DNA from: CAZYQW01 sp964649825 | GTDB lineage: Bacteria; Planctomycetota; B15-G4; JADJEK01 | Assembly (NCBI GenBank): GCA_964649825.1 | Contig: CAZYQW010000051.1 | Coordinates: 70,011-134,010 of the forward strand | DNA: 64,000 nucleotides | Direction: 5' to 3' | Part shown: positions 23,168 to 32,641 of the stretch, piece by piece | Numbering within the stretch: position 1 is the stretch's first letter | Layout of the letters: each line of letters opens with the position of its first letter | Made by a program: the position numbers and the translations under genes | Notes under the pieces: generated by a model | The model's input: the letters and a program-made list of their open reading frames with translations, nothing else | Told to the model about the DNA's origin: nothing | The model's database searches: none

Positions 23168-24517
23168 ATGAACTGTGACTTCGCGCGCTCGCTCCTGCCG
23201 TTCGCCCTGCTGTCCGGCCTCGCCTCGGCGAGCGTTCCGGCTCCCGTGCCCAGGCCGCTGCCCGACTGCGCGTTCCAGGCTCCGCCCTACCAGCCCCTCG
23301 GCGCGACCGACATCGATGTCTTCCCGACCGGCTACCAGGTGGTCGGCGGCCCGTTCGTCACCTCGACCTCGGGCTACCCCCTCATCGACGCCATCGAGGC
23401 GGCCGAAGCGGTCTACGCCACGAAGCAGGACATCGTCGTCCTCGACGTCCACGGCGCGATCCCGGCCGGGCAGGGCATGCAGATCGGCGGCGGGGACGCC
23501 GGTCTGAAGGCGTACCGCGCGGAGTGGGTGAACGACCCGATCGACGTCGCGATCCGCGGGGTCAGCGGGTACCCGAACGACCAGATCCGGTCGTTCGCGG
23601 TGATGAAGAACCTGAACAACGGCACCCCGACGCCGGGTGTCAAACGGTTTCGGGTCGAGAGCCTCCGCATCCTGCCGCAGTCCTTCGCGAACGCGGTGGT
23701 GAGCACGCCGAAGGGATCGCAGGAGCCGTCGCTCCCGGGCGGCGGCTACGCGCGCATCCAGATCTACGGCTGCGAGTTCCTGAGGGGCACCGGCAACCCG
23801 AAGTGGGGGGCGCGGCTCCACGGCCGCTGCCGGTTCGACTTCCGCGCGAACCACTTCGAGTACATGCACGAGCACTGCCTCTACGCCGACTCGCCGCAAG
23901 GAAACAGCTTCTTCATGCACAACACCATGGAGGGATCGACGCGGACGATGGTTCAAATCGTGAACCGGTCGAACGACAACCCGGGTCCGAGCGGCTTCGG
24001 CTACCTGCTCATCGAGGGAAACACCGCCACGAACATCGACCTCGACGGCGGGTCGGACTTCACGGTGGCGGGCCACCTCGGCGTCGTGATCCTCCGCGAC
24101 AACCATTCGACGACGAACGGGATCCAGGCCGGCCAGCAGGGCTCGATCGTCGTCTGGTCCGACGAGAACCCGGCCCACGGGATCTACACCAACCCCAACG
24201 GGTTCACGACGAACAAGGTCATCATCCAGGACCACGGGGTCAACCATCCCAACGCCGATCGCGACCACGTACAGATCTCGGGAGCGGAGGTGGTCGAGAT
24301 CCGCGGCTCGTTCCTGATCGTGGGGAACCGGACCGCGTTCGTGTTCGACTCCCTGTTCGGCGGGTCGATCCCGAACGGGAGCGAGTGCTTCTTCCAGCCG
24401 CAGCCCGTGTCGCAGTACGGGGGCTTCCAGAGCGCGACCAAGGTGAAGCGAGGCAACACGCCGCTCACCAACCCCCAAATCGACGCGCTCTTCTGCTCGA
24501 GCCCCGTCTGCCCGTAA
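23168..24517 (+). CDS. Secreted right-handed beta-helix-like protein
   Basis: The 449-residue product has a signal peptide (residues 1-23, cleavage probable after ASA) and is otherwise exported. The region of about 150-430 has successive short strands with Asn/Gly turns (IQIYGCEFLRG, CRFDFRANHFEYM, YLLIEGNTATN, LGVVILRDNHSTTN, VVEIRGSFLIVGN) typical of parallel beta-helix folds as in pectate lyase-like proteins. No catalytic motif is obvious, so it may be a surface or matrix protein rather than an enzyme. ATG 23168 has AAGGAG 9-14 nt upstream. It is a single-gene unit, divergent from the flg operon. Confidence 0.75.
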   Translation: MNCDFARSLLPFALLSGLASASVPAPVPRPLPDCAFQAPPYQPLGATDIDVFPTGYQVVGGPFVTSTSGYPLIDAIEAAEAVYATKQDIVVLDVHGAIPAGQGMQIGGGDAGLKAYRAEWVNDPIDVAIRGVSGYPNDQIRSFAVMKNLNNGTPTPGVKRFRVESLRILPQSFANAVVSTPKGSQEPSLPGGGYARIQIYGCEFLRGTGNPKWGARLHGRCRFDFRANHFEYMHEHCLYADSPQGNSFFMHNTMEGSTRTMVQIVNRSNDNPGPSGFGYLLIEGNTATNIDLDGGSDFTVAGHLGVVILRDNHSTTNGIQAGQQGSIVVWSDENPAHGIYTNPNGFTTNKVIIQDHGVNHPNADRDHVQISGAEVVEIRGSFLIVGNRTAFVFDSLFGGSIPNGSECFFQPQPVSQYGGFQSATKVKRGNTPLTNPQIDALFCSSPVCP

Positions 24518-24706
24518 GCGCACGAGGGTGACCGCCGCCGCGCGGGGTAGAGTGCCGATGTGGCCCCCGAATCGAGCGAACCCCACGCGGCGGCACGAGA
24601 TCGCCAAGCGACCCGGTCGGCCGGGCCGGACGAGGCCGGCCCGACCCCGTCCGGCCGCCCCGCGACCGGACGGTCGACTCCGGACGGGGGATCCTCGAGC
24701 GACCCG

Positions 24707-25288
24707 ATGACGGCCCTGGACGCGGCTCGCCGCGACCTGGGGGACATCCGCGCCGCCCGCGCGGGGGACCGACCGGCGGGGGAGCGCCTCGCGACGCGGC
24801 TGCTCTACGTGCCGCGCCTCCTCGCCGCGATGAACGCGCGCCGCGCGCTCGGGTGGTCGCGCCACGACCTGGAGGACGCGAGCCAGGACGTGATGACCCA
24901 CGTCTGGAGCCGGCTCGACCAGTTCCGCGGCGAGGGCTCGCTCGAGGCGTGGCTCTACCGTTTCTGCGAGAACGAGGTCCGGAACCGCTCCCGGCTCACC
25001 CGGCGGCGTCGCGGGGTCGTCGACGCGATCGCCGGTCGCGACCCGATCGCGGCGGGCGGACCCGAGGACGTCGAGCCGCGCGACCTCGACCAACTCCTCG
25101 ATGAGCTGGGCCCGCCGGACGCGCCGCTGGTGCGGTTGAAGCACTTCGAGGGGATGACGTTCGAAGAGATGAGCCGCTGCCTCGGGATCGCGACCAGCAC
25201 CGCGAAGACGCGGTACTATCGCGGCATCGAGTGGCTTCGGCGCCGCTTCGAACGGTGCGTCGACGGCGGCACGGGGGCGGAGCGATGA
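24707..25288 (+). CDS. ECF-type RNA polymerase sigma factor
   Basis: This 193-residue protein has sigma region 2 (LEDASQDVMTHVWSRLDQFRGEGSLEAWLYRFCENEVRN) and region 4 (LKHFEGMTFEEMSRCLGIATSTAKTRYYRGIEWLR), separated by a short linker, as in ECF sigma factors. ATG 24707 gives the usual length. A GTG at 24560 would add 49 low-complexity residues and is less likely. The stop overlaps the next gene by 4 nt, so the three-gene unit with a membrane protein and a CHAT protein is likely coexpressed and perhaps self-regulated. Confidence 0.9.
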   Translation: MTALDAARRDLGDIRAARAGDRPAGERLATRLLYVPRLLAAMNARRALGWSRHDLEDASQDVMTHVWSRLDQFRGEGSLEAWLYRFCENEVRNRSRLTRRRRGVVDAIAGRDPIAAGGPEDVEPRDLDQLLDELGPPDAPLVRLKHFEGMTFEEMSRCLGIATSTAKTRYYRGIEWLRRRFERCVDGGTGAER

Positions 25289-25959
25289 ACGAGCACCACG
25301 CGGAGCTCCTCCGGCGCGTCCTCGACCACGATCTCGACGAGCGCGCCGCCGAGGTCATCGCGGCCAGCGAGGACGCGAAGTTCGCGGCCGAACTCGCGTC
25401 GCTGCTCGAGCTGCGGCGGAGGTTGGAGTCGGAAGCGACGGAGCGCGCCCGGCTGATCGCGGACGCGAGGGATCGCACCGGCGAGCCCGGCGAGGACCTC
25501 GTGGCTCGCTTCGTCGACGACCGGGTGGCCGAAGCCCGCACGAAGCGCCGGATCCGCCGGGTCGCGATCGCCACCCTCGTCGCGGCCGCAGTGGTTCTTC
25601 TCGTCGCGCGGACGGGGCGACGCACCGATCCGGAGGAGCGACCGCCGCCGGACGAACGACGGGACGTGATCCTCGGCGCGACGGGAATCTACTCGCTCGA
25701 CCCGAACGGAGACGACGCCGACTTCTCGCGGTTCTCGTTCGGCACGTCGTTGAACGGCGGGACGTTCCGTGTCACCGTCTTCGACGCTCGCGGCGAGGAG
25801 GTGCCCGGCGGGCGATCGCCGCACCTCGATGCGACCGAGTGGCGACCCGACCCCCGCGAGGTCGCACGTTGGCCGGCGGAGATCGAATGGGAGGTTCAGT
25901 GGTTCGACGGATCGGGCGCGCTGCACGAGGTGGCATCGGCCCGCGCGCGGCGGCGCTGA
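25285..25959 (+). CDS. Single-pass membrane protein, putative anti-sigma factor
   Basis: This 224-residue protein has a cytoplasmic helical N-terminus (about 1-95), one transmembrane segment (VAIATLVAAAVVLLVA, about 95-112) and an external domain with beta-strand character. The layout and coupling to the upstream ECF sigma gene (ATGA overlap) fit an anti-sigma factor, but no zinc-binding HxxxCxxC motif is seen. The external domain could sense an envelope signal. Family membership is not recognised. Its 3' end overlaps the CHAT gene start by about 73 nt. Confidence 0.6.
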   Translation: MNEHHAELLRRVLDHDLDERAAEVIAASEDAKFAAELASLLELRRRLESEATERARLIADARDRTGEPGEDLVARFVDDRVAEARTKRRIRRVAIATLVAAAVVLLVARTGRRTDPEERPPPDERRDVILGATGIYSLDPNGDDADFSRFSFGTSLNGGTFRVTVFDARGEEVPGGRSPHLDATEWRPDPREVARWPAEIEWEVQWFDGSGALHEVASARARRR

Positions 25960-28226
25960 CCGTCGTCATCGCGTTGGCTCCGTCGCCGGGCGCCGCGCCG
26001 TTCGACGAGGCCGAGGACCCGGCGAGCGTCGTCGTCCAGCGGGTGCGCGCCCTCGTGGCCGCGGAGCTGGCCGCGGACTGGGGCCGGGTCCGCGCCCTGG
26101 GGCAAGAGGCGATCGACGCGGCGGCGCGCCTCGACGATGAAGCGCGCGGCCGCCATTCCGACTACGTCGCGATCGCGGAGCACGGCATCGCGCGCGCGGA
26201 CGTCGCGGAGGGCGAGTTCGTCGCGGCCGTCGAGCGCGTCGAACGCGCGCTGGGCTCGCTGCCGCGGCTGAGCGACGGGTACCGCTCGCCGCTCCTGTCG
26301 ACGCAGGGGCTCGCGCTCCTCGAGCTGGGGCTGCCGGACCGCGCCGAGGCCGCGATCGAGGCCGCAGTCCAGCTCTCCGCCGCCGACGTCGCGGACGGGC
26401 GCGGCAACTTCGGCGCGCTCTTCAACGCGCGGTTCGCGCAGGCGCGCCACCGGCTGGCGGTGGGCCGGTTCCGGGACGCCGGGGAGGGCCTGGACGAGTT
26501 CGCGCTCGCGTTGGACTGGGAAACGGTCGGCGGAGTCATCGGCGCCCAGCGGATCGCGCGCAACCGGGCCACGATCACCGTGCTCTCGGGAACCGCCTGG
26601 TTCGAGCTCGCGCGCGGCCTCGAGCCCGGAGCCGAGCGCGCCGCCGGGTTGCTGCGGGCCGAACGAGCGCTCGCCGGTGCGCTCGCGAGCGACGGGGCCC
26701 AGGCGATCGATCGCTTCGCGGCCGGCGTGAAGCTGATCGAGCTCAAGCTGTTCCGCGACGACCTCGACGCCGCCGGCACCCGTCTCGCGCTCATCGAGGC
26801 GGAGGCTTCGCGCGGAGGGTTCGGCGCGCTCCCGCAGGAAGAGCGGGCCTGGCTCGCTTCGCTCGCGGCGGACCACGCCGAGCGGATCGGCCGCGGCGCC
26901 GTTTCCGCCCGCGAGAATCTGCATGGCGTGTTCCGTGACCTGCTCTCGGAGTGGCGTCGCGTCGAGCGCTCGGCCGGCGTCGGCTTCCTGCGCTACCGGC
27001 GGGCGCACGGCGTGCTGCATCAGCTCGTCGCGACGGGCACTCCGCGCGAGGCGCTCGAGGTCTTGCTGGAGGCGGACCGGCTCGGCGTGTTGTGGCGCGC
27101 GTGCGGCTCTCCCTCGCTCGGCGCCGACGACGTGCGCCGGGCCTTGACCGGAGACGACGCGGGCTGCATCGTCTTCGTCGGCGGCGTCGCCGCGTCGACC
27201 GTCCTCGCGTTCGATCGCGACTGCATCGTGCGGGCGCGTCTTCCTCCGCGCCCGCGCATGGAGCGCGAGATTCGCGAGTTCAACGCCGCGTTGACGCTCC
27301 CGCCCTCGACGCTGTCGCCGGGGCGACGCGAGCGACGCCGCGAGGACCTCGAACGTCACGGAGGCTGGCTGTCCGCGAACCTGTTTCCGGATGAAGTGCG
27401 CGAGCGCCTGCGGGAGTGGCGTCACGTCCGGCTCGTCACGGCCGATGCCCTCGGCCGGCTCGTCTGCGAAGCGCTGCCCGTCGTTGATGGCCGCCCCCTC
27501 GGTCTGACCCACGCGGTATCGCGACTGCCGTCGCTGTCGGTCGCGGCGGCGGGCGCGCGACGCGAGGACGGGAAGAGCGACGGGACGGGGGAGATCTGGT
27601 TGATCGGGGCGCCGCGGCCGGCGGAATCCACCGCGGAGAAGATCCCGGGGTCCGGCGCGCTGACGTTGCCGCGCGAGCTCGTCGACGCGATCGAAGAGGC
27701 CCTTCCGCGCCGCGCCGTGCGCGTCTACCGCGGCGAGGCCGCGACGATTGCGCGCATCGAGGCGGCGACGCCGGGGCGCGTCGACCTCCTCCACGTCGTC
27801 GCGCACGGCGTCGTCGACTCGGCGCGCGAGCTGCGACCGATGATCGCGCTGACCGCCGAACCTCCGCGCGACGACGGCTGGCTGACCGTCGAGCGCGTTC
27901 GCTCGTTGCGCGCTCCGCCGCTCGTCCTGCTCTCCGTCTGCCGGACCGGCAGCGGAGTCGAGCGCATCGGCGACGCCGGCGCGTCCGACCTCGGCGGCGC
28001 GTTCCTCGTAGCCGGTGCGCGCGCGGTCGTGATGTCGGACTTCGACCTGCGGCTCGACGCGGCGACCGCGTTCGACGTCGAGCTCTACCGCGGGCTCGCG
28101 CACGGCGGCTCGGTCGCGGAGGCGGCGCGGTCGGCGCGCACTCGGATCGCGGCCGACCCGCTGCGGTCCGACCCGATCCATTGGGCGCTGTCGTACGTCT
28201 ACGGCCTCGGCGAGCGCGGGCTCTGA
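25887..28226 (+). CDS. CHAT-domain protease with N-terminal helical repeats
   Basis: CHAT proteins are caspase-like cysteine peptidases. This 779-residue protein has a basic N-terminus with a hydrophobic segment (possible signal peptide, ALTVVIALAPSPGA), an Ala-rich helical repeat region (about 50-400, TPR-like) and a C-terminal CHAT domain (about 560-775). The catalytic dyad is visible: His640 in VVAHG and Cys685 in LLSVCRTG. The AGARAVVMS and WALSYVYG segments typical of CHAT follow. The start is uncertain: ATG 25887, GTG 25899 and ATG 25839 are all in frame. If exported, it would act outside the cytoplasm, controlled by the linked sigma factor. Confidence 0.85.
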   Translation: MGGSVVRRIGRAARGGIGPRAAALTVVIALAPSPGAAPFDEAEDPASVVVQRVRALVAAELAADWGRVRALGQEAIDAAARLDDEARGRHSDYVAIAEHGIARADVAEGEFVAAVERVERALGSLPRLSDGYRSPLLSTQGLALLELGLPDRAEAAIEAAVQLSAADVADGRGNFGALFNARFAQARHRLAVGRFRDAGEGLDEFALALDWETVGGVIGAQRIARNRATITVLSGTAWFELARGLEPGAERAAGLLRAERALAGALASDGAQAIDRFAAGVKLIELKLFRDDLDAAGTRLALIEAEASRGGFGALPQEERAWLASLAADHAERIGRGAVSARENLHGVFRDLLSEWRRVERSAGVGFLRYRRAHGVLHQLVATGTPREALEVLLEADRLGVLWRACGSPSLGADDVRRALTGDDAGCIVFVGGVAASTVLAFDRDCIVRARLPPRPRMEREIREFNAALTLPPSTLSPGRRERRREDLERHGGWLSANLFPDEVRERLREWRHVRLVTADALGRLVCEALPVVDGRPLGLTHAVSRLPSLSVAAAGARREDGKSDGTGEIWLIGAPRPAESTAEKIPGSGALTLPRELVDAIEEALPRRAVRVYRGEAATIARIEAATPGRVDLLHVVAHGVVDSARELRPMIALTAEPPRDDGWLTVERVRSLRAPPLVLLSVCRTGSGVERIGDAGASDLGGAFLVAGARAVVMSDFDLRLDAATAFDVELYRGLAHGGSVAEAARSARTRIAADPLRSDPIHWALSYVYGLGERGL

Positions 28227-28241
28227 GCCCGCCGGCGGCCG

Positions 28242-30011
28242 TCAGCGCCGCGGCGGATCGTTGATCGGAGCCGGGAGGCAGAGCACGTCGCTGCCCGATC
28301 CGACGTCCTGGCCGTCGGCGCCGCCACCTTGGAACGAGGAGGCTCCCGCGAATCCGGTGAACACGTCGAACGCGAGCTCGTTGCCGTGCTCGGCGACGAA
28401 CAACGCGTTCGGCGTCGTTCCATTCCCGCTTCCCTGCGCCTCGATGACGACGGCAAGGGCGGGATATCTCCACACCGGATCGCCGCTGGTGTCGAGATCG
28501 AACGTCTGCAGCACGACGTACACGATGCTCTGGAGGGTCGAGGGGTTTCCGGACGAGTCGACCAGGGAGGGTCCGCCGGGCACGACGAACTCGACGGGAA
28601 CGACGTCACCGGCGAGGACGAACGCGAGGTCGAACCGCTGGGTCGTGACTGGAGTGGAGTCGAGGATCGGCGAGGCCGCCGACGGAACGCGCCAGGCGAC
28701 CACCTCGAGGTGGTCGCCGGCGTCGACGACCGGCGGCTCGACGAGGAAGCTGAGCCGCTGCCCGGAATCGACCCGCGCGCCCACCGCCGGGGAGCCGATG
28801 GACTCCTCGAACCGCAGCGTCGGCCGCTGCGAGCCGGAGTGGATCGATGGCTCCTGGAACACCCACATCGTGCTCGAGGCGAGCTGCGGAAACGCGACGT
28901 CCGCGTCGGAGTCGCCGTCCAGGTCGGCCACGGCCGGCGTCGCTTGGTTGCCCGCGGCGCTGCCGGTTGCGCCGGTCGAGCGAACGACCAGGTTCGAGGC
29001 GGCGAACGCGGCGGGACCTGCGCCCCCGCCGGCGTTCCGCGCCCACGCGAGCTGCCAGGAGGCGGCCGAGCTCATGACGGCGTCGTCGCTGCCATCGCCG
29101 TCGAAGTCGCCCGTGCCCAGCGTGGTGAACGCGTAGCTGCTCCCGAGCGCCGCGATCGACGGCGGATCGCCGGCGCCGGTGGCGACGAGGTACTGCTGCC
29201 CGTTCATGACCGACGTGGCGAGGGTCGCTACCCACTCGCGCGTCCAGCCCGCCTGCCGGATCCGGGCGATCCGGGTGGGGACGACGACGTCGGTGCTCCA
29301 GATGCCGACCAGCACGGGGTCTCCTTCCGGATCCCACACGAACACGGTCGACGCGGTGCGGCACGCGATCTCGGGAGCGCGGGCGTCCGGCAGATGGGTG
29401 ACCTCGATCTCGCCGTCCCAGTCCACCAAGTCGAAGTCGGTCACGACGGGCGGCACCTCGATCGGGTCGGCGTCGAACCAGACGGTTCCGACCAGCCGTC
29501 CGCGGAGGATCCACTTGCCGTTGGAGTGGAGGCCGGCCACGTGGACCGAGGACGCATCGCGGCTCCAGGTGCGCAGGACGGTCACGTCGCACCATTCGTC
29601 GGCGGCGAGCGGCGTCGTCGACCAGAAGTCGGCTTCGATCGCGCCGGCCTCGTTCCAAGCCACCCGCGACAGCCCGGCCGCGCCGACCACGAGGAGATCG
29701 TCGCGCCCGGCGCGCTCGCAGACCGCGATGTCCCGTCCGTCGGCCACGTTCGTCATCAGCGCCTCGTACAGCCCCGGCGCGAGGAGGACCTCGACGCGCG
29801 AGCCGATCAAGTAGGCGACGTCCATGATGCAGTCACCGTCGATGTCGAGCGCGGAGGTGCCCGTGTAGAACTCGTTCGGACCCGGCGGATCGAGCTCGAG
29901 CTCGTGGCACACCACCGGGGGCGGCGGGTTCTGATGGCTCATCTGGCCGGCGTGGACGACGGCCGAGAGGCACGTCACGACGATCAGGGCGGGGCGGCGG
30001 CGACGCAACAC
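28242..30011 (-). CDS. Secreted FG-GAP/VCBS-repeat protein
   Basis: This 589-residue protein has an N-terminal signal peptide (basic start, then LIVVTCLSAVVHAG) and several calcium-binding-like FG-GAP loops: ALDIDGDCIMDVAYL near residue 55, TGDFDGDGSDDAVMS near 300 and VADLDGDSDADVAFP near 365. Such repeats build beta-propellers in extracellular proteins. The C-terminal 150 residues are another beta-rich domain with a Gly/Asp-rich end. No catalytic motif or anchoring signal was recognised. It converges with the CHAT gene (15-nt gap). Confidence 0.75.
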   Translation of the reverse strand: MLRRRRPALIVVTCLSAVVHAGQMSHQNPPPPVVCHELELDPPGPNEFYTGTSALDIDGDCIMDVAYLIGSRVEVLLAPGLYEALMTNVADGRDIAVCERAGRDDLLVVGAAGLSRVAWNEAGAIEADFWSTTPLAADEWCDVTVLRTWSRDASSVHVAGLHSNGKWILRGRLVGTVWFDADPIEVPPVVTDFDLVDWDGEIEVTHLPDARAPEIACRTASTVFVWDPEGDPVLVGIWSTDVVVPTRIARIRQAGWTREWVATLATSVMNGQQYLVATGAGDPPSIAALGSSYAFTTLGTGDFDGDGSDDAVMSSAASWQLAWARNAGGGAGPAAFAASNLVVRSTGATGSAAGNQATPAVADLDGDSDADVAFPQLASSTMWVFQEPSIHSGSQRPTLRFEESIGSPAVGARVDSGQRLSFLVEPPVVDAGDHLEVVAWRVPSAASPILDSTPVTTQRFDLAFVLAGDVVPVEFVVPGGPSLVDSSGNPSTLQSIVYVVLQTFDLDTSGDPVWRYPALAVVIEAQGSGNGTTPNALFVAEHGNELAFDVFTGFAGASSFQGGGADGQDVGSGSDVLCLPAPINDPPRR

Positions 30012-30099
30012 GTGGGGGTTCCTCCATCCGTGGCAAGGGAGCGCGCGGCCGATTCTACGCGAGCGGCGGCCGCCTCGGCCGCCCGCCGCGCCCGCGTCG

Positions 30100-31593
30100 T
30101 CAACGCGCGCCGCGAAACAGGTAGAACCGCGGCCGCTCCTCCCGGCGCCCCTCCGCGCGAACCTCTTCGAGCGGGTCGAGCTCGTCGAAGAGCGCCGTCA
30201 CGTGCGCGAGCCAACCGGGCCAGTCACGGACGCGGGATTGATCCTTGTCGAGCACGACGAGCGCCGTCACGCCTTTCCGTGCGGCCAGCGCCTCCTCGTC
30301 GCGGTCCCAGAGCGGGAACTGGGCCGCGCGCCCGTGCTCGTGGTTCTTCGGATGGTCGAGGACGTAGACGTCGACGAGGCCGTGGAGCTTCAGGTCGAGG
30401 TTGCCGGCAAGAAGGTAGTCGCCGGCGACGAGCATCCGCCGGCCGTCTTGCTGCGGGGATGCCGCATCGAGGTGGCGGCGGCACGCCGCCGCCGCGTCGG
30501 CCCAGCCGGCGAACGGGCGATGCAGCGGGCCGAACGAGAACACGCCCGTGGCGAGCTCGACGAGCACCACCAGGACGCCGGCGAGGCCGATCCCCGGCAC
30601 GAGCGCGGCGAGCACGCGGCGCGTCCTGGTCGGCTTCCTCCGGACGAACTCCCGCAGGAACGGCGGCAGATAGACGAGGAGCGGCAGGTAGCCGGGAGCC
30701 GGCCAGTGGATCGTCGCGTGGGACGAGTCGGCGATCGGGCTGGTCACGAAGAAGAGTCCGAGGTGCGCGACCGCGAAGGTTCCGAGCAGCGCGGCCCGAT
30801 CGTCTCCCGACCATCCGCGACGGAGGAGGACGATCATCGATGCGATCAGCGCGACGTACATCGCCGGCGTCACCGCCGCCGCCTGCAGCGGGAGGTGCTC
30901 GAGCAGCCCGTCGACGTCGAAGCCGGCGTGACGCTCGACGCCCTGGAACCTCAGCGGCGCGAAGTCGAGCCGCACGTTGTAGATGAGCACCGGCAGGAAC
31001 CCCGTCGCCCCGATCGCTCCGGCGACCCAGGGGCGGAGCGTCCGGAGCGTGCGACGTCCTCCCGGCGTGAGCGCGGAGTACAGACCGAACGCGAACGGGA
31101 TCAGCACGCCGCGGTAGTGCGTGGCCAACGCGAGCGCGGTGGACGCTCCGGCCAGGATCCACGCCGGCCAGGCGCCGGTTCGCGTGGCCCGCTCGAACCC
31201 GAGCAGGGCGGCGGCGGCGAAGACGAGCAGCGGCACGTCCGGAAGCGCGAGGACGCCGAGGTGCGCGGTCGCGGGAACGACGAGGCTCGCCGCGCCGGCC
31301 AGGAGCGCGTCGCGGCGGCCGACCAGCGGACGGGCGAGCAGATAGACGAGCACGGGCAGGAGCGCGCCGAGCGCGAGGAACAGGGCGCGCACTCCGAGCG
31401 ACGACGCGCCGGCGAGCTCGGTCCCGCCGCGCACCAGCGCCGCCGTCATGAACGGATGGTCCGCGAACGCGACGTCGAGGCGCTGGCTGCACATCCAGTA
31501 GAACGCCTCGTCCCCGAACAGGTCGAGCTTGGTGGCCGCCGTCGTCTTCGCGACGAGGAGGACGAGGAAGAGCAACGCGGCCGCGCGGATCAC
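30100..31593 (-). CDS. ArnT/PMT-like membrane glycosyltransferase (GT39/GT83 type)
   Basis: The 497-residue protein has about ten hydrophobic helices. An early loop reads LDLFGDEAFYWMCSQRLDVAFADHP, the acidic GDE-Y motif of lipid-linked sugar transferases such as ArnT and protein O-mannosyltransferases. These enzymes move sugars from polyprenyl carriers to lipids or proteins on the outer face of the membrane. A soluble C-terminal part of about 110 residues follows the last helix. GTG 31593 overlaps the stop of the upstream GT2 gene, suggesting that GT2 makes the lipid-linked donor used here. Confidence 0.8.
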   Translation of the reverse strand: MIRAAALLFLVLLVAKTTAATKLDLFGDEAFYWMCSQRLDVAFADHPFMTAALVRGGTELAGASSLGVRALFLALGALLPVLVYLLARPLVGRRDALLAGAASLVVPATAHLGVLALPDVPLLVFAAAALLGFERATRTGAWPAWILAGASTALALATHYRGVLIPFAFGLYSALTPGGRRTLRTLRPWVAGAIGATGFLPVLIYNVRLDFAPLRFQGVERHAGFDVDGLLEHLPLQAAAVTPAMYVALIASMIVLLRRGWSGDDRAALLGTFAVAHLGLFFVTSPIADSSHATIHWPAPGYLPLLVYLPPFLREFVRRKPTRTRRVLAALVPGIGLAGVLVVLVELATGVFSFGPLHRPFAGWADAAAACRRHLDAASPQQDGRRMLVAGDYLLAGNLDLKLHGLVDVYVLDHPKNHEHGRAAQFPLWDRDEEALAARKGVTALVVLDKDQSRVRDWPGWLAHVTALFDELDPLEEVRAEGRREERPRFYLFRGAR

Positions 31594-32399
31594 GACGGCG
31601 TCGCGCTCTTGGTCCGGTAGATCCCGAAGCTCGCCAGGCGAAGCCGTTGGAGCGTGAACTGCAGGAGCACGCCGAGCGTCGACAGCCCGTACTTGACGCT
31701 GCGGCGGAAGTTGATGGAGGACGCCTGTTCGAAGTAGCGGGTCGGAACCGGAACGTCGCCGATGCGGAACCGGAAGTGCACGAGCTGGCTGATGAACTGC
31801 GAGTCGAACACGAAGTCGTCCGAGTTCCGTTCGAACGGAATCGTCTCGAGCACCTCGCGCGTGTACGCGCGCAGGCCGGTGTGGGCGTCGCCGAGGTTCT
31901 GACCGAGGACGACGTTCTCGGTCATCGTCAGCGCGCGGTTCGCGAGGTACTTCCACCACGGCATGCCGCCGTCGAGCGCCTCGCGGCGCGTTCGAATCCG
32001 CGAACCGAACACCGCGTCGCACGTCCCGAGGCGAAGGAACGACGCCATCGCGGGGATGACGCGCGCGTCGTACTGATAATCGGGGTGGACCATGACGACG
32101 ATGTCCGCTCCGTGCTCGAGCGCCGATCGGTAGCAGGTCTTCTGGTTGGCTCCGTAGCCGCCGTTGCGCTCGTGCCGAATCGTCGTGATGCCGAGCAAGC
32201 GCGCGATCTCGACGGTGCGGTCGCGCGAGACGTCGTCCACGAGGATCACTTCGTGGACGTGGTCCATCGGGATGTCGCGGTACGTTCGCTCGAGCGTCTC
32301 CGCCGCGTTGTACGCCGGCATGACGACGATCACCTTCTCGAGCAGTCGCGGCTTCACGTCGAACTTGTCGAGCTTCGGAACCGGTTCCGTCGTCGTCAC
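31590..32399 (-). CDS. GT2-family glycosyltransferase (dolichol-phosphate mannose synthase-like)
   Basis: This 269-residue GT-A fold enzyme is cytoplasmic and likely transfers a sugar from a nucleotide donor to polyprenyl phosphate. Visible motifs are VIVVMPAYNAAETL (about 23-36), VILVDDVSRDRT (about 51-62), GANQKT and MVHPDYQYD in the usual metal-binding position, then a GDAHTGLRAY loop. No transmembrane helix is evident at the C-terminus. It starts with GTG and overlaps the downstream ArnT-like gene by 4 nt. Substrate identity cannot be read from sequence. Confidence 0.85.
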   Translation of the reverse strand: MTTTEPVPKLDKFDVKPRLLEKVIVVMPAYNAAETLERTYRDIPMDHVHEVILVDDVSRDRTVEIARLLGITTIRHERNGGYGANQKTCYRSALEHGADIVVMVHPDYQYDARVIPAMASFLRLGTCDAVFGSRIRTRREALDGGMPWWKYLANRALTMTENVVLGQNLGDAHTGLRAYTREVLETIPFERNSDDFVFDSQFISQLVHFRFRIGDVPVPTRYFEQASSINFRRSVKYGLSTLGVLLQFTLQRLRLASFGIYRTKSATPS

Positions 32400-32641
32400 G
32401 CCATCGCCTTCCGGGGCCGTACGGTGATCGTCCCATTCAACTGAACCGATCCCGTCGACTCAAGGACCACGCGGCGTTTCGGCCGTGATTCGACCGTGAA
32501 CCGTCCGCCGTGGGGGTCCACTTCGTTTGACCGAGATCCTCTTCCATTGGTCTCGACGGGCGGAGTAGGATCGATCGCTTTCCCGCCGACCGAGAAACGC
32601 GAAAGGGACGAACGAATCGCCAGCCGGCGACGACCTCATCG

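Noticed and set aside
24560..24706. Upstream GTG 24560 for the first ECF sigma factor
   Set aside because: It would add 49 low-complexity residues rich in Pro, Ser and Arg that are not part of the family. ATG 24707 gives a standard length.
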